Shown here: piece after piece, positions 6,225 to 14,593 of the stretch
How the letters are laid out: every line of letters begins with the position of its first letter
How positions within the stretch are numbered: the first letter of the stretch is position 1
Assembly (NCBI GenBank): GCA_902782895.1
Contig: CACZPA010000118.1
Location: forward strand, 1 to 20,446
Source: an uncultured Eubacteriales bacterium
Lineage (GTDB): Bacteria; Bacillota; Clostridia; Lachnospirales; Bianqueaceae
Length of the DNA stretch: 20,446 bases
Direction of reading: 5' to 3'
Made by a program: the position numbers and the translations under genes
The notes under the pieces: model-generated
What the model was told of the DNA's origin: nothing
Databases searched by the model: none
The model's input: the letters and a program-made list of their open reading frames with translations, nothing else

Positions 6225-7882
6225 CGCCGACCGCCTCCCTCCGCGACATGAAGGGAGAGCAGGACCGCGCCGTCGCCCTCATCTTCCGCATATATACTGC
6301 GTCCGTTTACTTTTTCAAAAAAGCCGGAGTCGCGCGTCTGGACCTCCGTCAGGATCTTCCAGCCGTCCTCCTGCTGCCGGATATGGACGTAGACCGATTC
6401 AAACTGATCAAAGCCCTCTTCCATAACGGCTTCGAAAAAATCATAGATCCGGCAGGCCGCGCGGAATGAGATCCCTGTCCGCCCCAGCACCTCATATCCG
6501 CAGATAATCCCGCACATCCGCAGATAGACAAAGGATTCCTCCAGACAATATTCCAGCTCCTCCGGATCGATCCTGCCGGAGTCCTGGGACAGGAAAAACA
6601 GATTGCTGCGGCGTTTGATAAACACGCCGAGCAGCAGAATCCGCAGGAGGAATTCCCTCTCCGCCTCCGGGTCCTCTTCCTTTTCGAAGGAGCTGACAAG
6701 CCCTTGCACGGTCTGCAGTTTGCCCTGTATCTCCCGCTGCATCCTATCGTAGAGACGGTTCCGCTCCGCAAGCTGCTGCCGCTCTTTTCTCGTCTCATAG
6801 GCCTTGCGCGCCGCGATACTGGATTCGGTCAGGGATTCGTTCATATCCTCCAGCTCCTCCAGAATCTTCGCGGCGCTCCGGATATCCTCCTGCCAGAAGG
6901 AATATCCACCCGCGATCCTGCTGCCGACGAGCCTTATGCCGTCCGGAAGGATTAGCGGCTCGTCCGCCGCGTTCTGCAGCGCGGCTTCTTCCGTATCCCG
7001 GAAAGCCCTGGATACCAGATACGGCCGCATCTTATCGTCAAAAATCCCGACCGGAAGTCCGGCATTCAGAAAAAGCTCCCGGTACCTTTCATTGGAAGGG
7101 ATCAGGCCCACCTGCAGACAGAGTTCAAATGACAGAACGATCATCAGACAGACAACAGAACTCATATCATGCAGCCTGATCGTTTCCAGTCCGGAAAACC
7201 GGAGAACATAGATGATACAATAGACGATCAGAAGAAGCAGCGGAAGGATCGGGAGATACAGCCAGAATCTCCCCTTGGTTACGCGGTTCCGATGGATCAT
7301 CCGGAAGATCGTTGCCGTTATGCAGCCCGCGGTCCATACCACGATGACGAAATAACCGGCGCCGTATGTGTACTCGATGCTGTTCGGGACGCGCCCGGGA
7401 AATACAAAAACAAGCTGGTGCGCGTTGTTGGTCAGAACCGCCAACAGGAGCACAAGCGGAATCAGATATATAAGTCCTGCTTTTATCGGAAGCCTGTAAT
7501 CCTCCTGCCTGCCGAGGCAAAAAGAGATCCGGAGGGCGATCAGAGGAATAAACAGAATCGGCAGGTAATACAGATACCACAGATAGACGGTCGTCGTTTC
7601 ATCGAAAATACCGGTAAACTTAATGGATCTGTCCAGAATCCAGAAAATGATCAGAAGGAGCTCTGCCATCAGGCAATGGCGGATTTCCGCATGCATCACG
7701 CGCCGCTCCAGAGTCCGTCCCCAGCAGGAATAAAGCACAATGAAAAGAGCTCCGCGGATCGTGGAACTTCTCAAAATGTATCCGCCGACGCTGATTTCCA
7801 CATAGTTCATGATATAGGCTGCCGCGATCAGCAGCAAAGCTCCCGCGAAGAGGAGCTTTTCATTCCTGCTCAGTCTCTGCAT
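6221..7882 (-). CDS. Seven-TM histidine-kinase-like sensor without kinase catalytic motifs
   Basis: This 553-residue protein has about seven hydrophobic helices in residues 10-260, resembling the histidine kinase N-terminal 7TM region, with the characteristic TNNAHQLVFVFP and EYTYGAGYF segments (151-177). Residues 265-335 look PAS-like (LFLNAGLPVGIFDDKM). Residues 336-400 form a coiled coil and a helix placed like a kinase dimerisation helix, but I see no phospho-acceptor His there. The C-terminal part (400-553) has no N-box, D-box or G-box. It is therefore probably a kinase-derived sensor or pseudokinase that must act through the true kinase downstream, to which it is coupled by an ATGA overlap. 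Its ATG lies 12 bases after the stop of the GH109-like gene, in the same frame, without a clear Shine-Dalgarno, so translation may depend on coupling. Confidence 0.8.
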   Translation of the reverse strand: MQRLSRNEKLLFAGALLLIAAAYIMNYVEISVGGYILRSSTIRGALFIVLYSCWGRTLERRVMHAEIRHCLMAELLLIIFWILDRSIKFTGIFDETTTVYLWYLYYLPILFIPLIALRISFCLGRQEDYRLPIKAGLIYLIPLVLLLAVLTNNAHQLVFVFPGRVPNSIEYTYGAGYFVIVVWTAGCITATIFRMIHRNRVTKGRFWLYLPILPLLLLIVYCIIYVLRFSGLETIRLHDMSSVVCLMIVLSFELCLQVGLIPSNERYRELFLNAGLPVGIFDDKMRPYLVSRAFRDTEEAALQNAADEPLILPDGIRLVGSRIAGGYSFWQEDIRSAAKILEELEDMNESLTESSIAARKAYETRKERQQLAERNRLYDRMQREIQGKLQTVQGLVSSFEKEEDPEAEREFLLRILLLGVFIKRRSNLFFLSQDSGRIDPEELEYCLEESFVYLRMCGIICGYEVLGRTGISFRAACRIYDFFEAVMEEGFDQFESVYVHIRQQEDGWKILTEVQTRDSGFFEKVNGRSIYAEDEGDGAVLLSLHVAEGGGRR

Positions 7883-7894
7883 GTGCCGGAAAGC

Positions 7895-9103
7895 TTACGG
7901 ATTCCAGGGTTCGCGCGTCGTCCAGGCTCCTCCTGTAAAATCCGGAATCGCCACCGGCGCGCTTCCCGCTGCGATGGATGCCTCGGACAGAGGTGTAATG
8001 CTCATCCAGGCCGCCGCGTCATAGACGTCGATCGGCGCGGGCCGCAGACCTGCCGCCGCTTCCAGGAACCGGCCGTACACCAGGCCGTCCATTCCGCCAT
8101 GTCCGCCGAAAATACCCTTCTCCTGGAATTCTTTCCAGAGGGGATGATCGTATTTATCGTAGAATTCCTTGAGGTTGTCCCACTTGCCGCGCCAGTTGAA
8201 ATGCAGCGCGCGGTCCTCGCTGTCGAGGAAAATACTGTTGTTGTCTTCCGTATAGAGGGCGCGCGTCCCGTGGATCGTGAACCCGCGCGAATAGTAGCGC
8301 GGCAGCGTCGTATCCAGCGACAGCCGGATCGTCTCTCCATGCGCGCATTTGATCAGTGTCGTCACGATGTCTCCCTGCGTAAACGCAAATGAAGAAGCAT
8401 CGTAGTCCGGACCTTTTTCCCGCAGCAGATAATCATGCAGCCCGGCGGTACGGGATGCCATTGAAACCAGCGAAACCATACGGTTGCCGCGGTTGATATT
8501 CAGGATATTCGCGATCGGCCCGAGCTCATGCGTCGGATAATTCTCACCATTGCGGTTCAGATAATTGCGGAAACGGTAATGGCGGTTCTCCCGGCCGAAG
8601 CCGATCTCATCGCGCAGATCATGCTGATAGCCGCCGTCGCAGTGCACGACCTCTCCGAAAAGCCCCTGGCGGACCATATTCAGGATCAGCAGCTCGTTCC
8701 GTCCGTAACAGCAGTTTTCCAGGAACATAAAACCTGTCCCTGTCGCTTCATATGTGCGGACCATCCGCCAACAGTCCTCAACACTGTACGCGCCGCCGAC
8801 CTCGATCCCGACGAATTTACCGGCCTCCATGGCCGCGCAGGCCACGGGCACATGCGCCTCCCAGGCAGCTGTCACCACAACGGCCTCCACGTCTCTCCGT
8901 GCACACAGCTCTCTGTAATCCGCGGTGACAAAAGGTCTTGGCTGACCGGCCTTCTCGACGATATCGGCCGCCTCTTCCCTGCGGTCCTCATACAGATCGC
9001 ATACAGCCGTAATCTTCGCTCCCAGCTCCAGCAGAACGTCCTTTAAGATTCCTGTGCCGCGGCCTCCCAGACCAACGATACCGACCCGAACATCCTGTTC
9101 CAT
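7895..9103 (-). CDS. Gfo/Idh/MocA-family oxidoreductase, GH109-like
   Basis: This 402-residue protein starts with a Rossmann NAD(P) motif, VGIVGLGGRGTG (7-18). A substrate domain carries LENCCYGRNEL (128-138), GYQHDLR (158-164) and NYPTHELGPIA (188-198). These segments match GH109-type proteins, which cleave alpha-N-acetylgalactosaminides by an NAD-dependent redox mechanism; Tyr189 and His192 occupy the usual YPTH positions. THELGP differs by one residue from the THGLGP I expect for characterised GH109 enzymes. Other Gfo/Idh/MocA activities such as sugar dehydrogenase remain possible. No signal peptide is seen, so it acts in the cytoplasm. It sits 50 bases after the GH28 gene, with an AAAGGA site at the start, and 12 bases before the kinase-like sensor. 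Confidence 0.86.
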   Translation of the reverse strand: MEQDVRVGIVGLGGRGTGILKDVLLELGAKITAVCDLYEDRREEAADIVEKAGQPRPFVTADYRELCARRDVEAVVVTAAWEAHVPVACAAMEAGKFVGIEVGGAYSVEDCWRMVRTYEATGTGFMFLENCCYGRNELLILNMVRQGLFGEVVHCDGGYQHDLRDEIGFGRENRHYRFRNYLNRNGENYPTHELGPIANILNINRGNRMVSLVSMASRTAGLHDYLLREKGPDYDASSFAFTQGDIVTTLIKCAHGETIRLSLDTTLPRYYSRGFTIHGTRALYTEDNNSIFLDSEDRALHFNWRGKWDNLKEFYDKYDHPLWKEFQEKGIFGGHGGMDGLVYGRFLEAAAGLRPAPIDVYDAAAWMSITPLSEASIAAGSAPVAIPDFTGGAWTTREPWNP

Positions 9104-9153
9104 AACGGTTTTCCTTTCTTTGTGCTAAAATGCCTGCTTATTGATTTGCTTGC

Positions 9154-10494
9154 TTATACGTCCTCTTCCCGAACACGGTCAAAGCTGACGTTACGGCAAT
9201 TCTCCAGCTCCACAAGGCCGCTCCAGGCCGCCGCGCGCGGCGCGTGCCAGCGGATCTGCACATCTTCAAGCCGCAGTCCGTTCACATGATTCGCGTAAAA
9301 AGCTTGAATCGTGTGCGGATATACGTCCCTGTCGGACGGCTGCTCGTCGAAAAGCCCCGGCTCCTGCGTCCCCTGCCGTTCATAATCAAACCGGCAGTTC
9401 CGGACCGTAACGTCCTCGATCACGCAGTCCGCCTCTCCGCGGAAAAAGCTGCTGGATTCGGCTTTCAGCCGGATATCCTCAAATACGATATTGCGGATGG
9501 TCCCGGCAGGTTTCTTCGTGCCTCTGCGGTACGTAGCGGACAGATACAGCGGCTCGCCCTTGCCCCACCAATCGGGGATGAACTGTCTGGACCTGGCGCC
9601 GGCGTACTGCCGTACCGCGCCGGTGATATGATGCGCTGTGACATTCTCGATCGTCCCGCCGTCGCGCAGCAGTATGCCAACGCCGCGGGAGCAGTCCTTC
9701 ACGATGCAGTCGCTCATCAGGATGTTCCGGATATCGCCCACCGTCTCTGTCCCGAGCTTCAGCGCGGAATCGTGAGAACAGAGGATGCAGCCGCGGATCA
9801 CGATGTTTTCACACGGTCCGTAAGGGCGTGTCATCGGGCCTGTCGCCTTAATGACGATCGCGTCGTCACCCGTCTCGATCTGGCAATTCGTAATCAGAAC
9901 GTCCTGGCAGGAGTCCGGATCGATCCCATCGGTATTGGGGCTCCGGCGGTCATTGCAGACCTTCAGGCCGTCGACGACGACCCTCCGGCAGCCGGCCAGA
10001 TGCAGCGTCCACAGAGAGGAATCCCGCATGGTAACGTCCCTTACGGTCAGATCCTCCACATCCTCAAAATAGGTCAGGCGCGGGCGGAATCCTTCGCTGA
10101 ACAGCGGGCACTCGCCGATTCCTCCGTCCGAGCCGTCGTCATACATGACCGACTTGCCCTGACCGTTCAGCTCACCGAAACCGGTCAACGCCACGTCCTT
10201 CGCGTGAACCGCGCCGATAAAATACCCTGAGTTCCCGCTGACCTGCGAATCCGGACTTACCGTCAGCCGGAAATCCTCCTCCCGCAGGCTCGCGATCAGC
10301 ACCGCGCCGCTTTCCAGATGCAGCTCCACATGATCCTTCAGCTCGATCGTGCCGCACAGATAGCGGCCCGCAGGCACAACAACACGGCCTCCGCCCGCCT
10401 GTGCGCAGGCATCGACCGCGCGCTGCACGGCAGGACCGTCATTGGTCACACCGTCGGCTGTTGTCCCGTAATCCGTCACCAGATACTCGTTCAT
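9154..10494 (-). CDS. Glycoside hydrolase family 28 (polygalacturonase-like)
   Basis: This 446-residue protein is a right-handed parallel beta-helix enzyme. It opens with YGTTADGVTNDGPAVQRAVD (9-28), typical of the pectate-lyase-like superfamily start. The GH28 active-site blocks follow: NTDGID (187-192), TGDDAIVIK (208-216) with paired Asp210/211, and SHDSALKLG (240-248) with His241. GH28 enzymes hydrolyse galacturonic acid or rhamnogalacturonan linkages in pectin. The usual RIK block is not evident, as in many exo-acting or divergent members. No signal peptide is present, so it probably acts inside the cell on imported oligosaccharides. An AAGGAG site precedes the start. The gene lies 18 bases after a small membrane-protein gene and upstream of the GH109-like gene. 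Confidence 0.9.
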   Translation of the reverse strand: MNEYLVTDYGTTADGVTNDGPAVQRAVDACAQAGGGRVVVPAGRYLCGTIELKDHVELHLESGAVLIASLREEDFRLTVSPDSQVSGNSGYFIGAVHAKDVALTGFGELNGQGKSVMYDDGSDGGIGECPLFSEGFRPRLTYFEDVEDLTVRDVTMRDSSLWTLHLAGCRRVVVDGLKVCNDRRSPNTDGIDPDSCQDVLITNCQIETGDDAIVIKATGPMTRPYGPCENIVIRGCILCSHDSALKLGTETVGDIRNILMSDCIVKDCSRGVGILLRDGGTIENVTAHHITGAVRQYAGARSRQFIPDWWGKGEPLYLSATYRRGTKKPAGTIRNIVFEDIRLKAESSSFFRGEADCVIEDVTVRNCRFDYERQGTQEPGLFDEQPSDRDVYPHTIQAFYANHVNGLRLEDVQIRWHAPRAAAWSGLVELENCRNVSFDRVREEDV

Positions 10495-10512
10495 GCTTCT
10501 GCTCCTTCCGGT

Positions 10513-11130
10513 TTAGAACCAGCGGCGTTTTTTCAGCTCTGTCTCGTGCTCTTCTTTATTGCGCTTGTAGATCTTCTTGCGGTCCAGCGCGTGGATGAAG
10601 TCGCGGATCAGATCGCTGACCCTCCGCGCTTCTTCTTCGGATTCGATCCCCAGCGGCTGGTACTGCGCCTTGAAAATCTCGCCCTGCTCCTTTTTGATCT
10701 GCAGAGTGATCCGGTGCATCCGGCCTTTTTTCGCGGGCACGACACCGCTGGTGATGATCTGTCCCCAGGGGATCATGGTCCCGGCGTTATACACGAATAC
10801 GCCTTTTTCCGTAATGGCCCACTCCTGCTGATTGAACGGAGCGACGCCAAAGAAGACCAGTACCGCGATCGCGGCTAGCCATCCGAAAAAGATGTCCGCG
10901 AGGTTGATCAGATTGACCTGTCCCAGATAATAGATCAAAAAGCCGAAAAGTCCGGCCGCGAGGACCAGACAGATGATCCGGAGGACTTTGGGCCATCTGC
11001 GGGTGTCCCGGTGATATACGATGGCCTCCTCTTGCAGATGTTTCAGCGAAATACGGGATGAAATGTTGCGGACAGTCATGAAAATCACGCCAAGCAGCAG
11101 GATTCCCATGATGATTTCCGATCTCGGCAT
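10513..11130 (-). CDS. Small membrane protein, PH-like C-terminal region
   Basis: I do not recognise this 205-residue protein with certainty. It has three predicted membrane helices (about 5-20, 48-68 and 78-98). A cytoplasmic region follows with WAITEKGVFVYNAGTMIPWGQI (104-125), a strand pattern seen in membrane-anchored PH-like (bPH/DUF5673-type) proteins. A basic tail (about 185-205) is rich in Lys, Arg and Glu. No catalytic motif is visible. The start has an AAGGAGG site. It lies 55 bases after the transporter gene and 18 bases before the GH28 gene, in the middle of the long minus-strand run, so it is probably co-expressed, but the context does not reveal a function. Confidence 0.72.
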   Translation of the reverse strand: MPRSEIIMGILLLGVIFMTVRNISSRISLKHLQEEAIVYHRDTRRWPKVLRIICLVLAAGLFGFLIYYLGQVNLINLADIFFGWLAAIAVLVFFGVAPFNQQEWAITEKGVFVYNAGTMIPWGQIITSGVVPAKKGRMHRITLQIKKEQGEIFKAQYQPLGIESEEEARRVSDLIRDFIHALDRKKIYKRNKEEHETELKKRRWF

Positions 11131-11185
11131 ACCGTCCCCTCCTTATCAGATAATAACAGTCCCAGAAAACAACAATCTTCTTTGT

Positions 11186-12148
11186 TTAGATAATCGCAAG
11201 CGTTTTGAGCAGGAAGATCCCGAGCGTCATCGTAAACAGCGAAACCGCGGACGACGCGATAACGATGCCGGCCGCGAGATCCGCGTCTCCGCCCATTTTC
11301 TGCGTAACGATATAGACATTGGCCGCCGCCGGAACCGCGTATACGACGAACAGAACGACGATCGCCGCGGTGCCGAGGCCCATCGTAACCGCCAGCGGAA
11401 TGATGACCAATGGCTGCAGGATCAGACGCAGGAAGCAGGATACGCCGATCGGCTTGATGCTCTCACGGATCGTCGTGAACTTGGTGCTGGCGCCGATAAC
11501 GATCAGCGCGAGCGGCGTGATCAGATTACTGAGATAGCCGAGCGATTTGGTAATCGCGAACGGGAATTCAAAGCCCGTGCCGGTGCGGATAAACGAGAAC
11601 GGCAGTCCGACGAGGATACCGAGGATCATCGGATTCTTGAGGATCGAAAGGAAAATCTTGCCGAACTCGATCTTCTTGCCGGGGTTATTCGTTACGGTCA
11701 GGACGATGACGGCCAGAACGTTATTGAGCGGCAGGATGAACGCGCTCGCGAGCGTCGCCTCCGCCGGCAGCGCGGAGAGGCCGAGGATATTCTGGATCAG
11801 CGGATAACCGATATAGACAAAATTGCCGCGGAACGTGCCGTGGACAAACGCGCCGATCTTGCGGGGCTCCTTGAGCATGACCGCGCCGACGATCCAGAAA
11901 AACACGAAGAATACCAGGCTTCCGCCGATCAGGAGCAGGAAGAACTTCCAGTCGACCGCCTGTGTGAAGTCCGTGTTCATCGTATCGGAAAACAGCTTCG
12001 CGGGCAGGCAGACGTTGAAGATCAGCGTATTCGCGCAGGCTACAAAGTTATCGTTCAGAATGTTCTTTTTCCTGAGAAAAATGCCCAAAAGCAGCAGAAC
12101 AAAAATCGGCAGAGCTACATTCAGACTGAATAGAAAGTTGGAAAGCAT
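11186..12148 (-). CDS. AEC-family transporter (auxin efflux carrier/malate permease type)
   Basis: This 320-residue protein is almost entirely hydrophobic, with about ten predicted helices in two halves of five. The segments FNVCLPAKLFSD (44-55), HGTFRGNFVYIGYPL (103-117) and NPMILGILVG (172-181) are typical of the auxin efflux carrier family, whose bacterial members move small organic acids across the inner membrane. The substrate cannot be read from sequence. The start lies 10 bases after the DUF4129-like gene, and its GGAGG site overlaps that gene's stop codon, so the two are translationally linked. Length and topology are normal for the family. Confidence 0.9.
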   Translation of the reverse strand: MLSNFLFSLNVALPIFVLLLLGIFLRKKNILNDNFVACANTLIFNVCLPAKLFSDTMNTDFTQAVDWKFFLLLIGGSLVFFVFFWIVGAVMLKEPRKIGAFVHGTFRGNFVYIGYPLIQNILGLSALPAEATLASAFILPLNNVLAVIVLTVTNNPGKKIEFGKIFLSILKNPMILGILVGLPFSFIRTGTGFEFPFAITKSLGYLSNLITPLALIVIGASTKFTTIRESIKPIGVSCFLRLILQPLVIIPLAVTMGLGTAAIVVLFVVYAVPAAANVYIVTQKMGGDADLAAGIVIASSAVSLFTMTLGIFLLKTLAII

Positions 12149-12158
12149 GATGGTTTCT

Positions 12159-13475
12159 TTATCCTCCGGCTTTTTTTACGTCCTCGCGGGTAATCCCTTC
12201 GCGGGAGTACCTGGCACGCTCATAGACTTCCGACAATGCGTCCAGTTTTTCGGCGGGGAGCTTCCGCAGAATCTCCTCCGGGGTATCCGAAGGCCGCACC
12301 TTGTCGCCCTTCTTCATCGGCCCCGCCAGCCGTTTCTTATACATACGGCGGACCTTCTTTTCATCCGTCAGGCGCAGGCGTTCGAGGAACGAACCGGGCC
12401 GGCGGACTCTCTCTGTCGGCTTTGTTTCGATATAATCCGTCGTCTCTTCGAACTCGTCCGCGTGAACGGTCTTGAGGCTGCGGGAATAGAACCACTTGTA
12501 GAAACGGTATAATCCGTAAATGACGAGCCCCACGATCGCGACGATCAGGGCAAAGGTCATCAGATATTCAAGATAGATCCAGATCGCGGCTGTCGATCCG
12601 CCGTCCGGCGGCATCATTTCATGATCACCGGAGGGCTCCGGCGCGGAATCGATCGGTATGGACGTCTCATCCGGCGGCGCGTCTTTTTTGGGGATCAGTC
12701 CGACCAGGAAACGGATCCCGGCAAGCAGCGCCTGCAGCAGCCATACGATCACGCGGTCCAGCCGCAGCGCGACCGCGATCAGCGCGAATACAGCGGTCCC
12801 CACGAGGAACATCAGCAGAATCCGGTTATTGGAACGGCGGATCTTCTGCTCCGGCTGGTTCAGCATTTCGTTGATATTCGTCAGCGTATTGTTGACGTTC
12901 CGGGTATGCATGTCTTCGAAATAAACCAGAATCGCGGCCAGCTCGCAGCCCAGCAGATACGGCCTTATAAAGGCATTCTGCATAATGTCCGCGCCAAGGT
13001 ATCCCGCTGTAAGGACCAGCGTCAGGACGATCAGTCCGCCCATGCCGACCGTATCGGAAAGGCCCTTAAAATGATCGACTGCCGAAATAATAATGAAGAA
13101 GACCTCCGCCAGGACCATTATGCCGATGCCGAACTTGCCGAGCGCGTCCCATGTCATATAGTATTCGACCTTCAGACCGCCGATATAGATGGCTTCCACC
13201 GTCGGATTGCCGAGCAGCGGAATATAAACGGCGGCCGGCAGCAGTGCGAGCAGGTGCAGCAGGAAGAACAGGAAGAAATTGCGGACCTTGCAGCGGATCA
13301 GATACAGATACAGGATCGGAATCACCAGCAGCTGCATGCGCCAGATATCCGCGGGGTCCTTGGTTATCGCCGTCATGATGTAGCTCGCGAGGATCACGAC
13401 GATATACAGCTGGAACAGCAGAACCGCGATCTTACGCAGATGCAGGAAGAATTTGCGTTTATTCGTCTCTGTCAT
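12159..13475 (-). CDS. Multi-pass membrane protein with DUF4129-like C-terminus
   Basis: This 438-residue protein has many membrane helices over residues 13-262, one more at about 297-325, and a cytoplasmic tail. The tail segment VRRMYKKRL (375-383), followed by RPSDTPEEILRKL and LSEVYERARYSREGITREDV (394-433), matches the DUF4129 pattern found at the C-terminus of membrane transglutaminase-like proteins. The transglutaminase core itself is absent. MoxR, DUF58 and DUF4129 proteins commonly form one operon with an envelope-related role that is poorly defined. I chose the ATG at 13475, which overlaps the DUF58 stop (ATGA) and has an AAGGTGG site. A GTG at 13493 would add six residues and overlap the upstream gene further. 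Confidence 0.8.
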   Translation of the reverse strand: MTETNKRKFFLHLRKIAVLLFQLYIVVILASYIMTAITKDPADIWRMQLLVIPILYLYLIRCKVRNFFLFFLLHLLALLPAAVYIPLLGNPTVEAIYIGGLKVEYYMTWDALGKFGIGIMVLAEVFFIIISAVDHFKGLSDTVGMGGLIVLTLVLTAGYLGADIMQNAFIRPYLLGCELAAILVYFEDMHTRNVNNTLTNINEMLNQPEQKIRRSNNRILLMFLVGTAVFALIAVALRLDRVIVWLLQALLAGIRFLVGLIPKKDAPPDETSIPIDSAPEPSGDHEMMPPDGGSTAAIWIYLEYLMTFALIVAIVGLVIYGLYRFYKWFYSRSLKTVHADEFEETTDYIETKPTERVRRPGSFLERLRLTDEKKVRRMYKKRLAGPMKKGDKVRPSDTPEEILRKLPAEKLDALSEVYERARYSREGITREDVKKAGG

Positions 13476-14584
13476 GCCGCATCCACCTTCCACAGATAGA
13501 CGTTCCGGTGGGAGGATGCCAGCATCTGCCCATGGAACGCGGGATCATTCAGATCCGAAAGCACGACCGGCAGAATCCATTCCGTTGAAGGATGGACCGC
13601 CGAAAGTTTCTCATACGCGGCAACAAAATCCGGTCCGAAGAACGGCGAGATGACGAGAAACATATGATCCGCGTCCAGGTCCTCGGCCGCTTTTTCCAGC
13701 ACGGGAGACAGATCCTCTACCTCTTCGCTGATCTCAAGCCTTGCAAGGCTTTCAAAGAGCGTATGCATATGGCCTGTGCCGCATCCGGACTCCACTGTGA
13801 CCGGCTCCCCGGTAAAAACGTCTTTGCCGTTGGATATCAGCTCCACCGGGATCGCTTCCTGCTCAAACGCGGCCGTCAGCGATGCCGCCATGCGGATGCT
13901 GTTCTCATACAGACGGTTGTCGTAGTACTGATTGGCGCGGTCCATATTGAGCAGGATCGTGACTTTCTGTGAAACTGTATAATCATACATATTCACAAGC
14001 CACTTGCCCGCGCGGGCTGAAGCCTTATAGTTGATGCTCTTCATGCTGTCGTACGGCTGGTACTCGCGGATCCCCTTGAACAGGAACGGATCCTCCAGCA
14101 TAAAGCGCCGCGTCACGATGTCACCCATCATCTTCTGGAACGGTATGCTGTACTCCTCCGCGCTGACAAGCCGCGGATAGACCGTCATCATCTCCGTATC
14201 CTCGATGATCTTGACGTATTTGGTCGTTATAAAGAGGTTATTGCTGATCAGATCGATGCCGTGGATCGTATAGATTCCCCGCTTGTCCGGCTCGAACGGA
14301 ATCCGTCTGCGGATCTGCTGATAGAACCGGATGGAGAAAAGGTCGCTGCGGTACTGGAACGCTTTCTGATTGCAGTCTACGCGGAATTTAACGTAAACCC
14401 ATGGCAGCGGCAGGATTTTGCCGTTGGAAAGCGTCTCCACGATCTCGGTCTTCTGCCCCTCGTGAATAAACCGGTCGGTAAAAACCACCTGTGTATGCAG
14501 GTTATCGGCCCAGAACCGCCGGTACACCCGCTCCTGCAAAATGTACAGCAGGGCTGCGGTGATCAGTAGAATGACGATTGGCAT
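13472..14584 (-). CDS. DUF58 domain protein (MoxR partner)
   Basis: This 370-residue protein has an N-terminal membrane helix (about 2-16), a beta-rich region (30-160) and the DUF58 signature GIREYQPYDSMKSINYKASA (171-190) followed by RAGKWLVNMYD. The C-terminal part has a von Willebrand A-like order of strands, but the LLNMDRANQ strand lacks a DxSxS metal site. DUF58 proteins are typical genomic partners of MoxR ATPases and are thought to be their clients or adaptors at the membrane. It starts nine bases after the MoxR gene with a modest TAAGG site and overlaps the next gene by four bases, which supports one transcription and translation unit. Confidence 0.92.
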   Translation of the reverse strand: MPIVILLITAALLYILQERVYRRFWADNLHTQVVFTDRFIHEGQKTEIVETLSNGKILPLPWVYVKFRVDCNQKAFQYRSDLFSIRFYQQIRRRIPFEPDKRGIYTIHGIDLISNNLFITTKYVKIIEDTEMMTVYPRLVSAEEYSIPFQKMMGDIVTRRFMLEDPFLFKGIREYQPYDSMKSINYKASARAGKWLVNMYDYTVSQKVTILLNMDRANQYYDNRLYENSIRMAASLTAAFEQEAIPVELISNGKDVFTGEPVTVESGCGTGHMHTLFESLARLEISEEVEDLSPVLEKAAEDLDADHMFLVISPFFGPDFVAAYEKLSAVHPSTEWILPVVLSDLNDPAFHGQMLASSHRNVYLWKVDAA

Positions 14585-14593
14585 AAGCTTACC

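Noticed and set aside
11021..12133. 370-codon + strand frame opposite the AEC transporter
   Set aside because: The product is a long Arg/Asp/Gln-rich sequence without domains, typical of the complement of a hydrophobic membrane protein gene.
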